A stretch of DNA of 64,000 bases from Streptomyces sp. NBC_01306. Its GTDB lineage: Bacteria; Actinomycetota; Actinomycetes; Streptomycetales; Streptomycetaceae. Positions within the stretch are counted from its first letter, which is position 1. Every line of letters begins with the position of its first letter. The notes below the pieces were generated by a model that searched no databases, had not been told where the DNA came from, and worked only from the letters and a program-made list of their open reading frames with translations. The DNA lies in assembly GCF_026340465.1 (NCBI RefSeq), contig NZ_JAPEPC010000001.1:2731501-2795500 (forward strand). Reading direction: 5' to 3'. Shown piece by piece: positions 1 to 8,427 of this stretch. Position numbers and translations under genes: made by a program.

Positions 1-31
1 CAGGCGCCGCCCGGGGCCCGGTTCTACTGTG

Positions 32-433
32 TCAGGACCGGGCCCTGTCGTATGCCTCGCGGGCCGTGGCCACCTCGTCGATCCGCTGCTCGGTCCACCG
101 GGCGAGCCCCCACACCTGCTCGGCGGCCTCCCTGCCGAGCGGCGTGAGCGAGTAGTCCACGCGCGGCGGGATGACCGGTTTGGCGTCGCGGTCCACGAAG
201 CCGTCCCGCTCCAGTGTCTGCAGCGTCTGGGCGAGCATCTTCTCGCTGACCCCGCCCACCTGCCGGCGCAGCTCGCTGAAGCGGTACGACCGCTCCAGGA
301 GCGCGGCGAGGACGAGCACACCCCAGCGGCTGGTGACGTGCTCCAGGATCAGGCGCGAGGGACACATCGCCCGGTTGACGTCGGCCGCAGGTCGGGCCGT
401 CACCTGATCTCCCACCACTTCACTTACGTCCAT
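32..433 (-). CDS. HxlR-family winged-helix transcriptional regulator
   Basis: A 133-residue protein that is almost entirely one HxlR winged-helix domain (about residues 22-118). It contains the family features Cys24 near the N-terminus, RWGVLVLAALL, RFSELRR, the recognition helix VSEKMLAQTLQTLERDG and the wing segment VDYSLTPLG. Proteins of this family sense thiol-reactive electrophiles or quinones, often through an N-terminal Cys, and repress a neighbouring oxidoreductase. The ATG at 433 is divergent from the NAD(P)H-binding oxidoreductase at 559, the usual HxlR/target arrangement, so it probably controls that gene and itself. The inducer is unknown. Confidence 0.93.
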   Translation of the reverse strand: MDVSEVVGDQVTARPAADVNRAMCPSRLILEHVTSRWGVLVLAALLERSYRFSELRRQVGGVSEKMLAQTLQTLERDGFVDRDAKPVIPPRVDYSLTPLGREAAEQVWGLARWTEQRIDEVATAREAYDRARS

Positions 434-558
434 ACCAGTACCTTACTTCAAAGTGGGTACTTTCCCATAGTTAGTACCAACCGTAGGGTGAGCTTCAGAA
501 CAGAGCAGGGAACCACACAAACCACACAGACCACCCGAACCCCAGGGAGCATCACCTC
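434..558. promoter_or_regulatory. Divergent promoter/operator region between hxlR-type gene and reductase
   Basis: This short intergenic region is AT-rich compared with its flanks. It holds three GTAC-centred elements at about 438-442, 457-461 and 474-478, spaced 19 and 17 bases apart, as expected for one or two operator sites. A possible -35 TTACTT (443-448) with -10 CATAGT (466-471), 17 bases apart, faces the rightward gene. A TAAGGT-like -10 on the minus strand faces the regulator. The sites are seen in the sequence; regulator binding is inferred from the divergent layout. Confidence 0.45.
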
Positions 559-1413
559 ATGAGCATCGTCGTCACCGGAGCCACCGGGGCCCTCGGCCGC
601 CTCGTCATCGACGAGCTGCTCGCCAAGGTCCCGGCGGACCAGATCGCCGCCGTCGTCCGCAGCAAGGAGAAGGCCGCCGGCCTGGCGGCACGCGGTGTCG
701 AGCTGCGCATCGCCGACTACAACGACCCGGCGAGCCTCGACGGGGTGTTCCGCCCGGGCGAGCGCGTGCTCCTCATCTCCGGAAGCGAGGTCGGACGGCG
801 CGTGCCGCAGCACACCGCGGTCATCGACGCGGCGAAGGCGGCGGGCGTCTCCCAGCTCGCGTACACGGGCATCCTGGGCGGCCCCGACGCCGACTTCCAG
901 CTGGCCGCGGAGCACAAGGTGACCGAGCAGCTGATCCTGGACTCCGGGCTCCCGTACACCTTCCTGCGCAACGGCTGGTACAGCGAGAACTACACCCAGA
1001 ACCTCGCGGCGGTCCTGGAACACGGCGCGGTCGTCGCCAGCGCGGGCGACGGCCGGGTCTCGTCGGCCGCCCGCGCGGACTACGCGGCGGCCGCCGCTGC
1101 CGTCCTCGTGTCGGACGGCCACCTGAACCGGGTCTACGAGCTGAGCGGCGACACCGCCTGGTCGTTCGCCGAGTACGCGGCCGAGGTCGCGAAGGCCTCC
1201 GGCAAGGAGATCGCGTACCGCAACGTCCCGGCGGCCACACACCAGGAGATCCTGATCGGCGCGGGCCTCCCGGAGGCGTTCGCGGCGATCCTGGTGGACG
1301 TGGACGCGGCCATCGAGCGCGGCCTGCTGGCCGCCACGAGCGGCGACCTGGCCCGGCTGACAGGGCGCCCCACCACCCCGGTCGCCACCTCCATCGCGGC
1401 CGCGCTGGCATGA
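559..1413 (+). CDS. NmrA-like / QorB-type NAD(P)H-binding oxidoreductase
   Basis: A 284-residue Rossmann-fold protein starting at an ATG preceded by GGGAG. The N-terminus carries the glycine-rich dinucleotide motif GATGALG (about residues 8-14), and a short NAD(P)-binding domain runs to about residue 220. Length and sequence style match the NmrA/QorB group of atypical SDRs that reduce quinones or act as redox sensors (for example YtfG/QorB). There is no canonical YxxxK pair that I can place with confidence, as is common in this group. The divergent HxlR neighbour suggests induction by electrophiles or quinones; the substrate is not known. Confidence 0.88.
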   Translation: MSIVVTGATGALGRLVIDELLAKVPADQIAAVVRSKEKAAGLAARGVELRIADYNDPASLDGVFRPGERVLLISGSEVGRRVPQHTAVIDAAKAAGVSQLAYTGILGGPDADFQLAAEHKVTEQLILDSGLPYTFLRNGWYSENYTQNLAAVLEHGAVVASAGDGRVSSAARADYAAAAAAVLVSDGHLNRVYELSGDTAWSFAEYAAEVAKASGKEIAYRNVPAATHQEILIGAGLPEAFAAILVDVDAAIERGLLAATSGDLARLTGRPTTPVATSIAAALA

Positions 1414-1493
1414 CCGTACGGCTGTCATGACCGCAGAGCCGGCATGACCGTCCGGCTGTCATGACCGTTTGCCGGAACGGGCATGACAGCCGG
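1414..1493. repeat. Short direct and inverted repeats after the reductase gene
   Basis: The sequence CATGACCGT(A/C)CGGCTGTC occurs twice, at about 1410 and 1443, as a roughly 33-base direct repeat. The arm CCGGCTGTCATG (1452-1463) is then repeated in inverted form as CATGACAGCCGG (1482-1493), which can form a 12-bp stem. This could act as a transcription terminator between the two rightward genes or be a decaying intergenic repeat. There is no U-tract. Confidence 0.5.
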
Positions 1494-1568
1494 GCCCTCC
1501 TCCCGTTACCTTCGACTCCGTACGCCTCATGCCTTCGACGGGTGTCGGACGAATTCAGGGGAGGGCCC

Positions 1569-2597
1569 GTGAAGGGCACCAGTGAGCAGCGGACAGGGGT
1601 CCTGAACGGCGCTGCGGCGTATGTGCTGTGGGGGCTCGTCCCGATGTTCTGGCCGCTGCTCAAGCCGTCCGGCGCCATGGAGATCCTGGCCCACCGCATG
1701 GTGTGGTCCCTGGGCGTCGTCCTGATCGCGCTGCTGGTGATGCGGCGCTGGGCCTGGCTCGGCGAGCTGCTCCGTACGCCCCGCAAGCTGGGGCTCGTGG
1801 CCATCGCCGCGTCGGTCATCAGCGTCAACTGGGGCGGCTACATCTGGGCCGTGAACAACGGTCAGGTCGTCGAGGCCTCGCTCGGCTACTTCATCAACCC
1901 GCTGGTCACCATCGCGATGGGTGTCCTGCTGCTCGGTGAACGGCTGCGGCCCGCCCAGTGGGCCGCCGTCGGCACCGGCGCGGTGGCCGTGCTGGTCCTG
2001 GCCATCGGATACGGCAAGCCGCCGTGGATCTCGCTGATGCTGGCCTTCTCCTTCGCGACGTACGGACTGGTCAAGAAGAAGGTGAATCTCGGCGGTCTGG
2101 AATCGCTCGCGGCTGAGACAGCGGTGCAGTTCCTGCCGGCGCTGGCGTACCTGGTATTCCTCGCCGCACGTGGCGAGTCCACTTTCGGCTCCCCCGCCCA
2201 CGGAGTGCTCCTCGCGTCGACGGGTCTGATCACCGCGATACCGCTGATCCTCTTCGGTGCGGCGGCGATCCGCGTACCGCTCTCGACACTGGGACTGCTC
2301 CAGTACCTGGCGCCGGTCTTCCAGTTCGGTCTGGGCATCCTGTACTTCCACGAGGCGATGCCGCCGGAGCGGTGGGCGGGTTTCGCCCTGGTGTGGCTGG
2401 CGCTGACGCTACTGACCTGGGACGCCCTGCGGAACGCGCACCGCACCCGGGCACGCGCGGTACAGCTGACGGCCGAGGCGCTGGAGCGGGAGCAGGCACG
2501 GGCTCAGGTGCGCGGACACCGGCCCGGACAGGCCGCCGGGCCGGACACCGCAGGACCGGCAGCCAGTGAGCCGACGGCCACCGGGCCCACCATCTGA
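1569..2597 (+). CDS. rarD: RarD-like EamA/DMT-family permease
   Basis: A 342-residue multi-pass protein with about ten hydrophobic segments, the layout of the RarD (chloramphenicol-sensitive protein) branch of the drug/metabolite transporter superfamily. Early residues LNGAAAYVLWGLVPMFWPLL and the segment SVNWGGYIWAVNNGQVVEASLGY are characteristic of RarD. I chose the GTG at 1569 because GGGGAGGG lies just upstream and the first membrane segment begins shortly after; a longer frame from 1461 adds an unlikely leader. The C-terminal 60 residues are a hydrophilic Ala/Gly/Arg-rich tail. The substrate is unknown in most organisms. It converges with the TetR gene downstream. Confidence 0.88.
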   Translation: MKGTSEQRTGVLNGAAAYVLWGLVPMFWPLLKPSGAMEILAHRMVWSLGVVLIALLVMRRWAWLGELLRTPRKLGLVAIAASVISVNWGGYIWAVNNGQVVEASLGYFINPLVTIAMGVLLLGERLRPAQWAAVGTGAVAVLVLAIGYGKPPWISLMLAFSFATYGLVKKKVNLGGLESLAAETAVQFLPALAYLVFLAARGESTFGSPAHGVLLASTGLITAIPLILFGAAAIRVPLSTLGLLQYLAPVFQFGLGILYFHEAMPPERWAGFALVWLALTLLTWDALRNAHRTRARAVQLTAEALEREQARAQVRGHRPGQAAGPDTAGPAASEPTATGPTI

Positions 2598-2635
2598 CCG
2601 GCCCCGGTCCGACCCTGCGTTTCCGTTTCCCGCTC

Positions 2636-3241
2636 TCAGCCGCCCAGCGCCTTCAGGACATGGGCGATCAGCCGGGTGATCTCCTCCGCGTCGTACGGAG
2701 GTCTGCGCAGGCAGTGCCGGTAGTAGAGCGGCCCGTAGAGCAGCTCCACCCCCAGGTTGAGATCGGCGTCCATGGGGAGCACGCCCTGCTCCTGGGCGCT
2801 GCGCAGCCGGCCCGTGGCGCCCTTGACCCGCGGATCGATGAACTCCTCCTGCACGGTCCTGGCGAGGTCGTCGTCGTACTGGATCTCGGTGAGGATCCCG
2901 GCGTACGCGGGGCCGAGCGGCGGATGTGCGAGGAGCCGCACCACTCCGGTCATCTGGGAGTGGAGATCGGCGGCGAGGTCGCCGGTATCGGGGAAGGGGC
3001 GGGTCCGGATGACCGCGTGGTCCAGTGCTTCGAGCACCAGGGCGCCCTTGGACGGCCACCAGCGGTAGATCGTCTTCTTGCTCACACCGGCACGGGCGGC
3101 GATCGCCTCGATCGTGACGCGGGCGTACCCCCGCTCGATACAGAGCGCGAGAGCGGCCGCGAGAATCGCCTGCTGTGATTTCTCACTGCGGCGCGCTGGA
3201 TTGGGCGTGAGGTTCACCGCTTGAGTGTATTCACCGGTCAC
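2636..3241 (-). CDS. TetR/AcrR-family transcriptional regulator
   Basis: A 201-residue protein with an N-terminal TetR helix-turn-helix (about residues 18-65). It includes TIEAIAARAGVSKKTIYRWW followed by PSKGALVLEAL, and then an alpha-helical ligand-binding domain of usual length with a TetR_C-type segment. The ligand and target are unknown. It converges with the RarD-like gene; upstream is a gap before the ABC transporter genes, so neither neighbour is an obvious divergent target. The GTG start at 3241 has no clear ribosome-binding site, and the GTG at 3217 is an alternative. Confidence 0.9.
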   Translation of the reverse strand: MTGEYTQAVNLTPNPARRSEKSQQAILAAALALCIERGYARVTIEAIAARAGVSKKTIYRWWPSKGALVLEALDHAVIRTRPFPDTGDLAADLHSQMTGVVRLLAHPPLGPAYAGILTEIQYDDDLARTVQEEFIDPRVKGATGRLRSAQEQGVLPMDADLNLGVELLYGPLYYRHCLRRPPYDAEEITRLIAHVLKALGG

Positions 3242-3466
3242 AGCCGGGGACGATACGTAGCGTCTTGACAGCGGATGGTGGACGTCCGAGAATATCGGCG
3301 GGGAAACGGTACGTGTCGTGTCGAGCCGCGTCGGGGGACGGCTTCTCGGTACGGCACGTGCCCTCCCTTGTTACTTTCCGCCGGGGGCTCTCTTTCCGCC
3401 GGGGCTTGCTCCGTGCTCCTGCCCTGTTCCGCTCAGGCCGCTGTTCTGCTCAATCCGCTGTCCTGC

Positions 3467-4492
3467 TCAGGCCGCGATGTCCTTGGTGGAGAACCGCGCC
3501 CAGGCCGCCGAGCCGAACACCACGGCGTACAGGCCCTGCAGGCCCAGGTTCTTGACGATCTCGTCCCAGTAGACCGGCGCGCGCAGCAGGTCCGCGAAGG
3601 ACAGCCAGTAGTGCGGGAACAGATACGGCTGGATCGCGTGCAGCTGCGGGATGCCGTCCAGGATCTGCACGGTGATCACCAGGCCGACCGTCGTCGCCAT
3701 CGCGGCGATTCCGCTGCTGGTGAGGGTGGAGACGAACAGGCCGACGGCCGCGACTCCGACGAGCGAGGCAGCGACGACGGCCGAGATCAGCGCCGCCCGG
3801 CCGAGACCGTCACCGAAGGAGACCTGGGTCCCCGAGATGGTCGTGACATCGCCGAGCGGGAAGAGCAGCGCCCCCACCGCCAGCGCGGAGGCCGCCACGA
3901 CCAGGGTCGCTGCCAGGCAGAAGGCCACGGCGCAGACGAACTTGGCGAGCAGCAGCCGGGTCCGGCCGGCCGGGGCGACCAGCAGATAGCGGAGTGTCCC
4001 CGCACCGGCCTCGCCCGCCACGGAATCGCCCGCGATGACACCGATCGCCATGGGGAGGAAGACCGGGAGGGTCGCGGCGAGCGCCGCGAAGACCAGGAAC
4101 AGGCCGTTGTTGGTGATGTCCGTGAGGAAGGCGGGGCCGTTGCCGCTGGGGTCGCGGGCCGTCGAACCGTGGTCCGTCTCCAGCTTGACGGCGATACCGA
4201 TGAGGACCGGGACCGCGGCCAGTACGCCGAGCAGAGCGAGGGTGCGCCAGCGGCGGAAGGTGACGGTCAGCTCGGAACGGAAGAGGCCGAGCTGACGGCG
4301 CGGATACAGCGCGACGCGCGGCGCCCCTGCCGGTCCCTGTGCCGCGGGGCCCTGTGCTGATCCCTGTGCCGCGGGCCCCTGTGCTGCCGATCCCTGTGCT
4401 GCCGGTCCCTGCGGTGAGCCGTCCGCGGTCCGGTCCGGCGCCTCCGCCTGTCCGTGCGGCAGTTCCTGCCGGTCCGTCTCAGCCTGCGACAT
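3467..4492 (-). CDS. ABC transporter permease (ABC-2 type)
   Basis: A 341-residue integral membrane protein with about six hydrophobic helices between residues 85 and 340. It includes the ABC-2 signature region GEAGAGTLRYLLVAPAGR, in which the LRYLL/PAGR coupling segment follows a large periplasmic loop. The ATG at 4492 overlaps the 3' end of the ATPase gene by 14 bases, giving translational coupling; a longer in-frame start at 4630 would run far into the ATPase gene. The N-terminal 60 residues are Gln/Ala/Gly-rich (repeats of QGPAAQGSA) and cytoplasmic. It pairs with the ATPase as an exporter of unknown substrate. Confidence 0.9.
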   Translation of the reverse strand: MSQAETDRQELPHGQAEAPDRTADGSPQGPAAQGSAAQGPAAQGSAQGPAAQGPAGAPRVALYPRRQLGLFRSELTVTFRRWRTLALLGVLAAVPVLIGIAVKLETDHGSTARDPSGNGPAFLTDITNNGLFLVFAALAATLPVFLPMAIGVIAGDSVAGEAGAGTLRYLLVAPAGRTRLLLAKFVCAVAFCLAATLVVAASALAVGALLFPLGDVTTISGTQVSFGDGLGRAALISAVVAASLVGVAAVGLFVSTLTSSGIAAMATTVGLVITVQILDGIPQLHAIQPYLFPHYWLSFADLLRAPVYWDEIVKNLGLQGLYAVVFGSAAWARFSTKDIAA

Positions 4493-5414
4493 CGAAACCC
4501 TCTCCGGTGAGTGCGACGAAGGCGTCCTCCAGGGAGGCCCGTTCGACGCCGAAGGACCTGACCCGGACGCCTTCCCGTACGAGAGCGGTGTTGAGGTCCG
4601 CCACGTCGGTTTCGGCCGACGGGACGTCACCGGTGACCCGGTCCCCCGTCACGTCCACGCCGGTGATCCCCAGCTCCTTGAGCACGCGGGCGGCCACGGC
4701 CGGGTCCGGTGTGCCCACGGCGAGACGGCCGCGGGTCGCGAGATCCGCGACCCGGCCCTGGGCGAGCAGCGTGCCCCGGGCCATCACGGCCGCGTGGGTG
4801 CAGACCTGTTCGATCTCGTCCAGGAGATGGGAGGAGAGGAAGACCGTGGTGCCCTCGTCCGCCAGTTCCCTGACCAGGGTTCTGATCTCCCGCATCCCCT
4901 GCGGGTCGAGCCCGTTCGTCGGCTCGTCCAGTACGAGCAGTCCGCGCGGCTGGAGCAGGGCCGAGGCGAGGCCGAGCCGCTGCTTCATGCCGAGCGAGTA
5001 CGCCTTGGCCTTCTTGGTGGAGGCGTGCGCGAGCCCGACCCGTTCGAGGGCGGCGTCGACGCGGGCGCGCCGGGTGCGGGGGTCGGCCTGCGGGTCGGCG
5101 GAGTCGTAGCGCAGCAGATTGTCGCGGCCGGAGAGGAACCCGTACAGCGCGGGGCCCTCGATGAGCGCGCCGACGCCCGGCAGCACGCTGTGGGCGGCGC
5201 GCGGCATCGGCTGTCCGAGCAGGCTCGCGGTGCCGGAGGTCGGGGCGATGAGGCCGAGGAGCATCCGGATGGTGGTGGTCTTGCCGGAGCCGTTGGGCCC
5301 GAGGAAGCCGAAGACGCTGCCGCGCGGGACGGTGAGGTCCAGGCGGTTCACCGCGAGTTGGCCGCCGCGGAAGCGTTTGGTCAGGGCATGGGTTTCGATG
5401 ACGGCTTCAGGCAT
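4479..5414 (-). CDS. ABC transporter ATP-binding protein (drug/lantibiotic exporter type)
   Basis: A 311-residue nucleotide-binding subunit. Visible motifs are Walker A GPNGSGKTTT (about residue 38), the Q-loop region, signature YSLGMKQRLGLASALL, Walker B LLVLDEPTNGLDP and the switch His in SSHLLDEI. The C-terminal about 85 residues form the extra domain seen in CcmA/BcrA-type exporters. It is the first gene of a two-gene operon with the permease that overlaps its end. The substrate cannot be deduced from the sequence; a self-resistance or cell-envelope role is possible. Confidence 0.94.
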   Translation of the reverse strand: MPEAVIETHALTKRFRGGQLAVNRLDLTVPRGSVFGFLGPNGSGKTTTIRMLLGLIAPTSGTASLLGQPMPRAAHSVLPGVGALIEGPALYGFLSGRDNLLRYDSADPQADPRTRRARVDAALERVGLAHASTKKAKAYSLGMKQRLGLASALLQPRGLLVLDEPTNGLDPQGMREIRTLVRELADEGTTVFLSSHLLDEIEQVCTHAAVMARGTLLAQGRVADLATRGRLAVGTPDPAVAARVLKELGITGVDVTGDRVTGDVPSAETDVADLNTALVREGVRVRSFGVERASLEDAFVALTGEGFDVAG

Positions 5415-5518
5415 GGCGATGGTCCCGTCGTTCGGCGCACCGTGCGGTCCAGGCTAACGGGGCGCGGAGAGAGCGGAGCGCTACGCCCCGGGGCCATGGC
5501 CACCCCTGACAGCCGGAC

Positions 5519-5553
5519 GGGTCCGGACGGGCTCCTGGGAGCCGTCCGGACCC
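5519..5553 (-). terminator. Strong hairpin terminator after the LolA-like gene
   Basis: Arms GGGTCCGGACGG and CCGTCCGGACCC form a long GC stem just beyond the stop of the leftward gene that ends at 5564. There is no U-tract, as is usual in streptomycetes. Confidence 0.7.
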
Positions 5554-5563
5554 GCCACCGTTC

Positions 5564-6841
5564 CTACTTGGCCGCGTCGGCCGCCTTGACCAGCGCGCCC
5601 TTGTCGACCGTGCCGACGAAGACCTTTCCGTCGTCCGTCATCAGCGCGTTCACCAGCCGGGTGTGGAACACGGTGCCCGAGCCGAACGAGCCCGTCACCC
5701 TGTCGCCCAGCGAGCTGAGGAACTTCTGCGCGTCCACCGGGGCACCGCTCTTCTGCGCGGAGCCGCCCATCGCGCCGATGCCCTTGCCGCTGCCGGTGTC
5801 GATCCTGGCCACCGAGGTCCAGCCCTTGCCGATGATGTTCAGGCCCTTGAAGTCCTCGGGCGATGCGGACTTCAGGTCCTTCGGGCTGCCCTGCGGAGCC
5901 AGGTGCCCACCGGCCTTGGGAGCCAGGTGCCCACCGGCCTTCGGGGCGGCGCCCTCCGTCACCTTCGCGCCCTTGGGCGGAGTGAAGGAGAAGGTGGAGG
6001 CCGCGGGCCTGCCGAAGTCGACCTTGGTGAATCCCACGTCGATGGCGGCCTTGCCACCGCTGCTCGGCGTGAGCGTGAACTTCAGCGGGGTGCCGGTCTT
6101 CGAGTCCACCGCGACCCGGATGGCACCGATCGTGGAACCGGACTGCTTCGGCTTGATGAGCAGCTGGTACGCATCGCGGCCCGCCACCTGCGCCGTGCCG
6201 TCGACACTGACCGAGGTCGTCGGGCCGACGGCCTTCAGCGCCTGCTGGGCGAAGTCCTTCGGGGTGGCGGGCAGCTTGTCGGTGCGGTCCTTACGGGCGT
6301 CGGCGGAGGCGCCGGTCTTCGCGTGGTAGACCTCGTTCGACTTGCTGTCGTACGCCCAGACCTGGCGGTCGTTGTGGATCAGGCTGTACTCGGCGGCGTT
6401 GTCCAGGATGGACACCCGCTGCTTGTCGGGGCCGTCGGCAGCCACCCGCAGGGTGTGCGTACCCGAGGCCAGTTCCATCAGCTTGGAGTCGGGCGCCGCG
6501 CTCGACCCGTCCTTGCCACCGCTGCCGCTGCCACCGCCGAGCGCGCCGCCGCCCAAGGAGCCTGCCAGACCGCCCAGTGACGGGATGCCCAGGTCCGAGC
6601 TGACCTTCACCGTGCCGGACAGCTGCTGGGTGTCCGATGCGGCCATCTTCTCGATGAGCTGTTGCGCCGAGATCTTCGGCAGGCTGGGGTCCCCCGAGCT
6701 GGCGAGCGCCGGCACGAGACCGATCGTCACCGCCGCCACCCCCGCCACTCCGACCGGGAGGAGATAACGTGCCGCCTTCCGGCGGCCCGCGGCGGAAGGC
6801 CCGGCCTCTCCGGTGCCCTGTGCACTGTCGTTCGGTGCCAT
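5564..6841 (-). CDS. LolA-like/DUF2092-type membrane-anchored protein
   Basis: A 425-residue protein with a signal-anchor helix at about residues 25-47 (RYLLPVGVAGVAAVTIGLVP) and a long extracytoplasmic part. That part resembles the actinobacterial outer-membrane-lipoprotein-carrier-like (LolA/RseB fold) proteins: ISAQQLIEKMAASDTQQLSG, a lipid-cavity-type beta-sheet region, and a C-terminal VFHTRLVNALMTDDGKVFVGT. The ATG at 6841 has AGGTAGGG upstream. A Gly/Ser stretch lies near residue 95, and a 24-base tandem repeat (about 5897-5945) encodes a duplicated PKAGGHLA. Family members are thought to bind lipid or signal to an anti-sigma factor; the role here is inferred only. It is monocistronic. 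Confidence 0.8.
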   Translation of the reverse strand: MAPNDSAQGTGEAGPSAAGRRKAARYLLPVGVAGVAAVTIGLVPALASSGDPSLPKISAQQLIEKMAASDTQQLSGTVKVSSDLGIPSLGGLAGSLGGGALGGGSGSGGKDGSSAAPDSKLMELASGTHTLRVAADGPDKQRVSILDNAAEYSLIHNDRQVWAYDSKSNEVYHAKTGASADARKDRTDKLPATPKDFAQQALKAVGPTTSVSVDGTAQVAGRDAYQLLIKPKQSGSTIGAIRVAVDSKTGTPLKFTLTPSSGGKAAIDVGFTKVDFGRPAASTFSFTPPKGAKVTEGAAPKAGGHLAPKAGGHLAPQGSPKDLKSASPEDFKGLNIIGKGWTSVARIDTGSGKGIGAMGGSAQKSGAPVDAQKFLSSLGDRVTGSFGSGTVFHTRLVNALMTDDGKVFVGTVDKGALVKAADAAK

Positions 6842-7239
6842 GTGTGCCCTACCTCCGTGATCGGCGGCGATCCGTACGGTTGCGCTCGTCCACCCCGCGC
6901 CGCCATTCTCACCCGAATTGGTGGGGTGTGGTGCAGTCCATCTCACCAAATTCCCGGGACGTACGCGTCAGCCCCCGGGAGCAACTCCGCCTAGTACTGC
7001 GGTATGACAGGCCGCACCGGCAGCCCGTCCGGCCCCGTAGGGGAAGCAGCCGTCCGGGGAGGGCCACCCGTCCGAAGGACCCGGCCCGCGCGAGCGGCCC
7101 AACGAGCGGGCCGGGGCGGCTCAACGAGAAGAAGGACCCGTCCGCAGAGGTACGCGGCACGGGTCCCAACAAACAGCTCGGCAGGTTCAGCAGGCCAGAA
7201 GCTCAGCGGTCGGCAGGCACCGGGCCTGCCCGGCCCGCC
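6842..7239. other. 398-base gene-free stretch
   Basis: No convincing coding frame: the possible small frames here have shadow-type Arg/Pro/Gly composition. The part near 6900-6960 is relatively AT-rich and probably contains the promoter of the LolA-like gene. The part near 7080-7170 contains two hairpins beyond the polyprenyl synthase stop. Confidence 0.6.
7132..7164 (-). terminator. Hairpin terminator after the polyprenyl synthase gene
   Basis: Arms GGACCCGT (7132-7139) and ACGGGTCC (7157-7164), extended by an inner CCGC/GCGG pairing, lie 75 bases past the stop. On the minus strand they are followed by a pyrimidine run (TTCTTCTC). A second inverted repeat, GGCCCG/CGGGCC, is at 7081-7110. 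Confidence 0.6.
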
Positions 7240-8250
7240 TCACCCCACGCGGTGCACCACCGCGCCGCACAGCTCCTCCAGGGCGGTCTTCGCGAAGCAC
7301 TCCGGCAGCGGCGCCAGCGAGGCGCGGGCCTCCTCCGCGTACCGCACGGTGTCCTGACGGACCTGCTCCAGGGCCGGGTGCGCCCGCATCAGCCGCAGCG
7401 CCTCGGCGTGCCGGGCGTCGTCCGTCAGATCGCCCGACAGCAGCTCGACCAGGGCGAGATCGTCCGGGCGGCCGTGCTCGGCGGCCTGGGCGCGCAGCCG
7501 CAGGACCGGCAGCGTCGGAATGCCCTCACGCAGGTCCGTACCCGGGGTCTTGCCGGACTCGTGGCTGTCGCTCGCGATGTCCAGTACGTCGTCGGCCAGC
7601 TGGAACGCGGTGCCGAGCCGCTCGCCGTACTGCGTGAGGATGTTCACGACGGTCTCGTCGGCGCCGGACATCATCGCGCCGAACCGTCCGGAGACGGCGA
7701 TCAGGGAGCCCGTCTTGCCCGCGATGACGTCGAGGTAGTGGCTGACCGGGTCGCGCCCGTCGCGCGGGCCCGCGGTCTCCAGGATCTGGCCGGTGACGAG
7801 GCGTTCGAACGCCTCCGCCTGGATACGTACGGCCTCCGGGCCCAGGTCGGCCAGGATGTGCGAAGCGCGCGCGAAGAGGAAGTCGCCGGTCAGGACCGCG
7901 ACCGAGTTGTCCCAGCGCGCGTTGGCGCTGGCCACCCCTCGGCGTACGTCCGCCTCGTCCATCACGTCGTCGTGATAAAGCGTCGCCAGGTGGGTCAATT
8001 CGACCACTACGGCAGAAGGTACGACTCCGGGCGCATAAGGGTCACCGAACTGGGCAGCGAGCATCACAAGAAGCGGACGAAAGCGCTTACCCCCGGCCCG
8101 TACGAGATGCTGCGCGGCCTCCGTGATGAAAGGGACCTCGCTCTTGGTGGCATCGAGCAGCCCGGCCTCGACAGCCGCCAATCCGGCCTGGACATCGGCC
8201 TCAAGTGCCTGGTCCCGCACGTTCAGCCCGAATGGCTCGACGACGGTCAC
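7240..8250 (-). CDS. Polyprenyl diphosphate synthase (long-chain isoprenyl synthase)
   Basis: A 336-residue all-alpha trans-prenyltransferase. The first Asp-rich motif DDVMDEAD (after LYHDD) and the second motif QLADDVLD are intact, as are GGKRFRPLL and the isoprenyl-binding TGDFLFARA region. It condenses isopentenyl diphosphate with an allylic primer; the length fits a hepta-, octa- or nonaprenyl synthase that supplies the menaquinone tail. The GTG at 8250 follows AGGAGATCCCCTC. The nearby nuo operon and the mqnC/menG genes in the window make a menaquinone role likely, but chain length cannot be read here. It is divergent from the POT transporter. Confidence 0.93.
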   Translation of the reverse strand: MTVVEPFGLNVRDQALEADVQAGLAAVEAGLLDATKSEVPFITEAAQHLVRAGGKRFRPLLVMLAAQFGDPYAPGVVPSAVVVELTHLATLYHDDVMDEADVRRGVASANARWDNSVAVLTGDFLFARASHILADLGPEAVRIQAEAFERLVTGQILETAGPRDGRDPVSHYLDVIAGKTGSLIAVSGRFGAMMSGADETVVNILTQYGERLGTAFQLADDVLDIASDSHESGKTPGTDLREGIPTLPVLRLRAQAAEHGRPDDLALVELLSGDLTDDARHAEALRLMRAHPALEQVRQDTVRYAEEARASLAPLPECFAKTALEELCGAVVHRVG

Positions 8251-8427
8251 GAGGGGATCTCCTGTCTGCTGACGATCACACGGATTGTCGATGTGTCGCT
8301 GTCCGCACTCAAGTCAGCGTATCCGGTCCTCTTTCGATCACCATGAGCGCCTGCCCGCCCACCCCGAGCACATACCGAGCGTGACCGGTATGTTCAAAAC
8401 AAGTCGATTTGAATTGGAGCAGTACCT

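Noticed and set aside
6909..7172. An 87-residue leftward frame in the gap after the polyprenyl synthase gene
   Set aside because: It runs through the terminator hairpins, lacks a ribosome-binding site and has shadow-type Arg/Gly/Ser composition.
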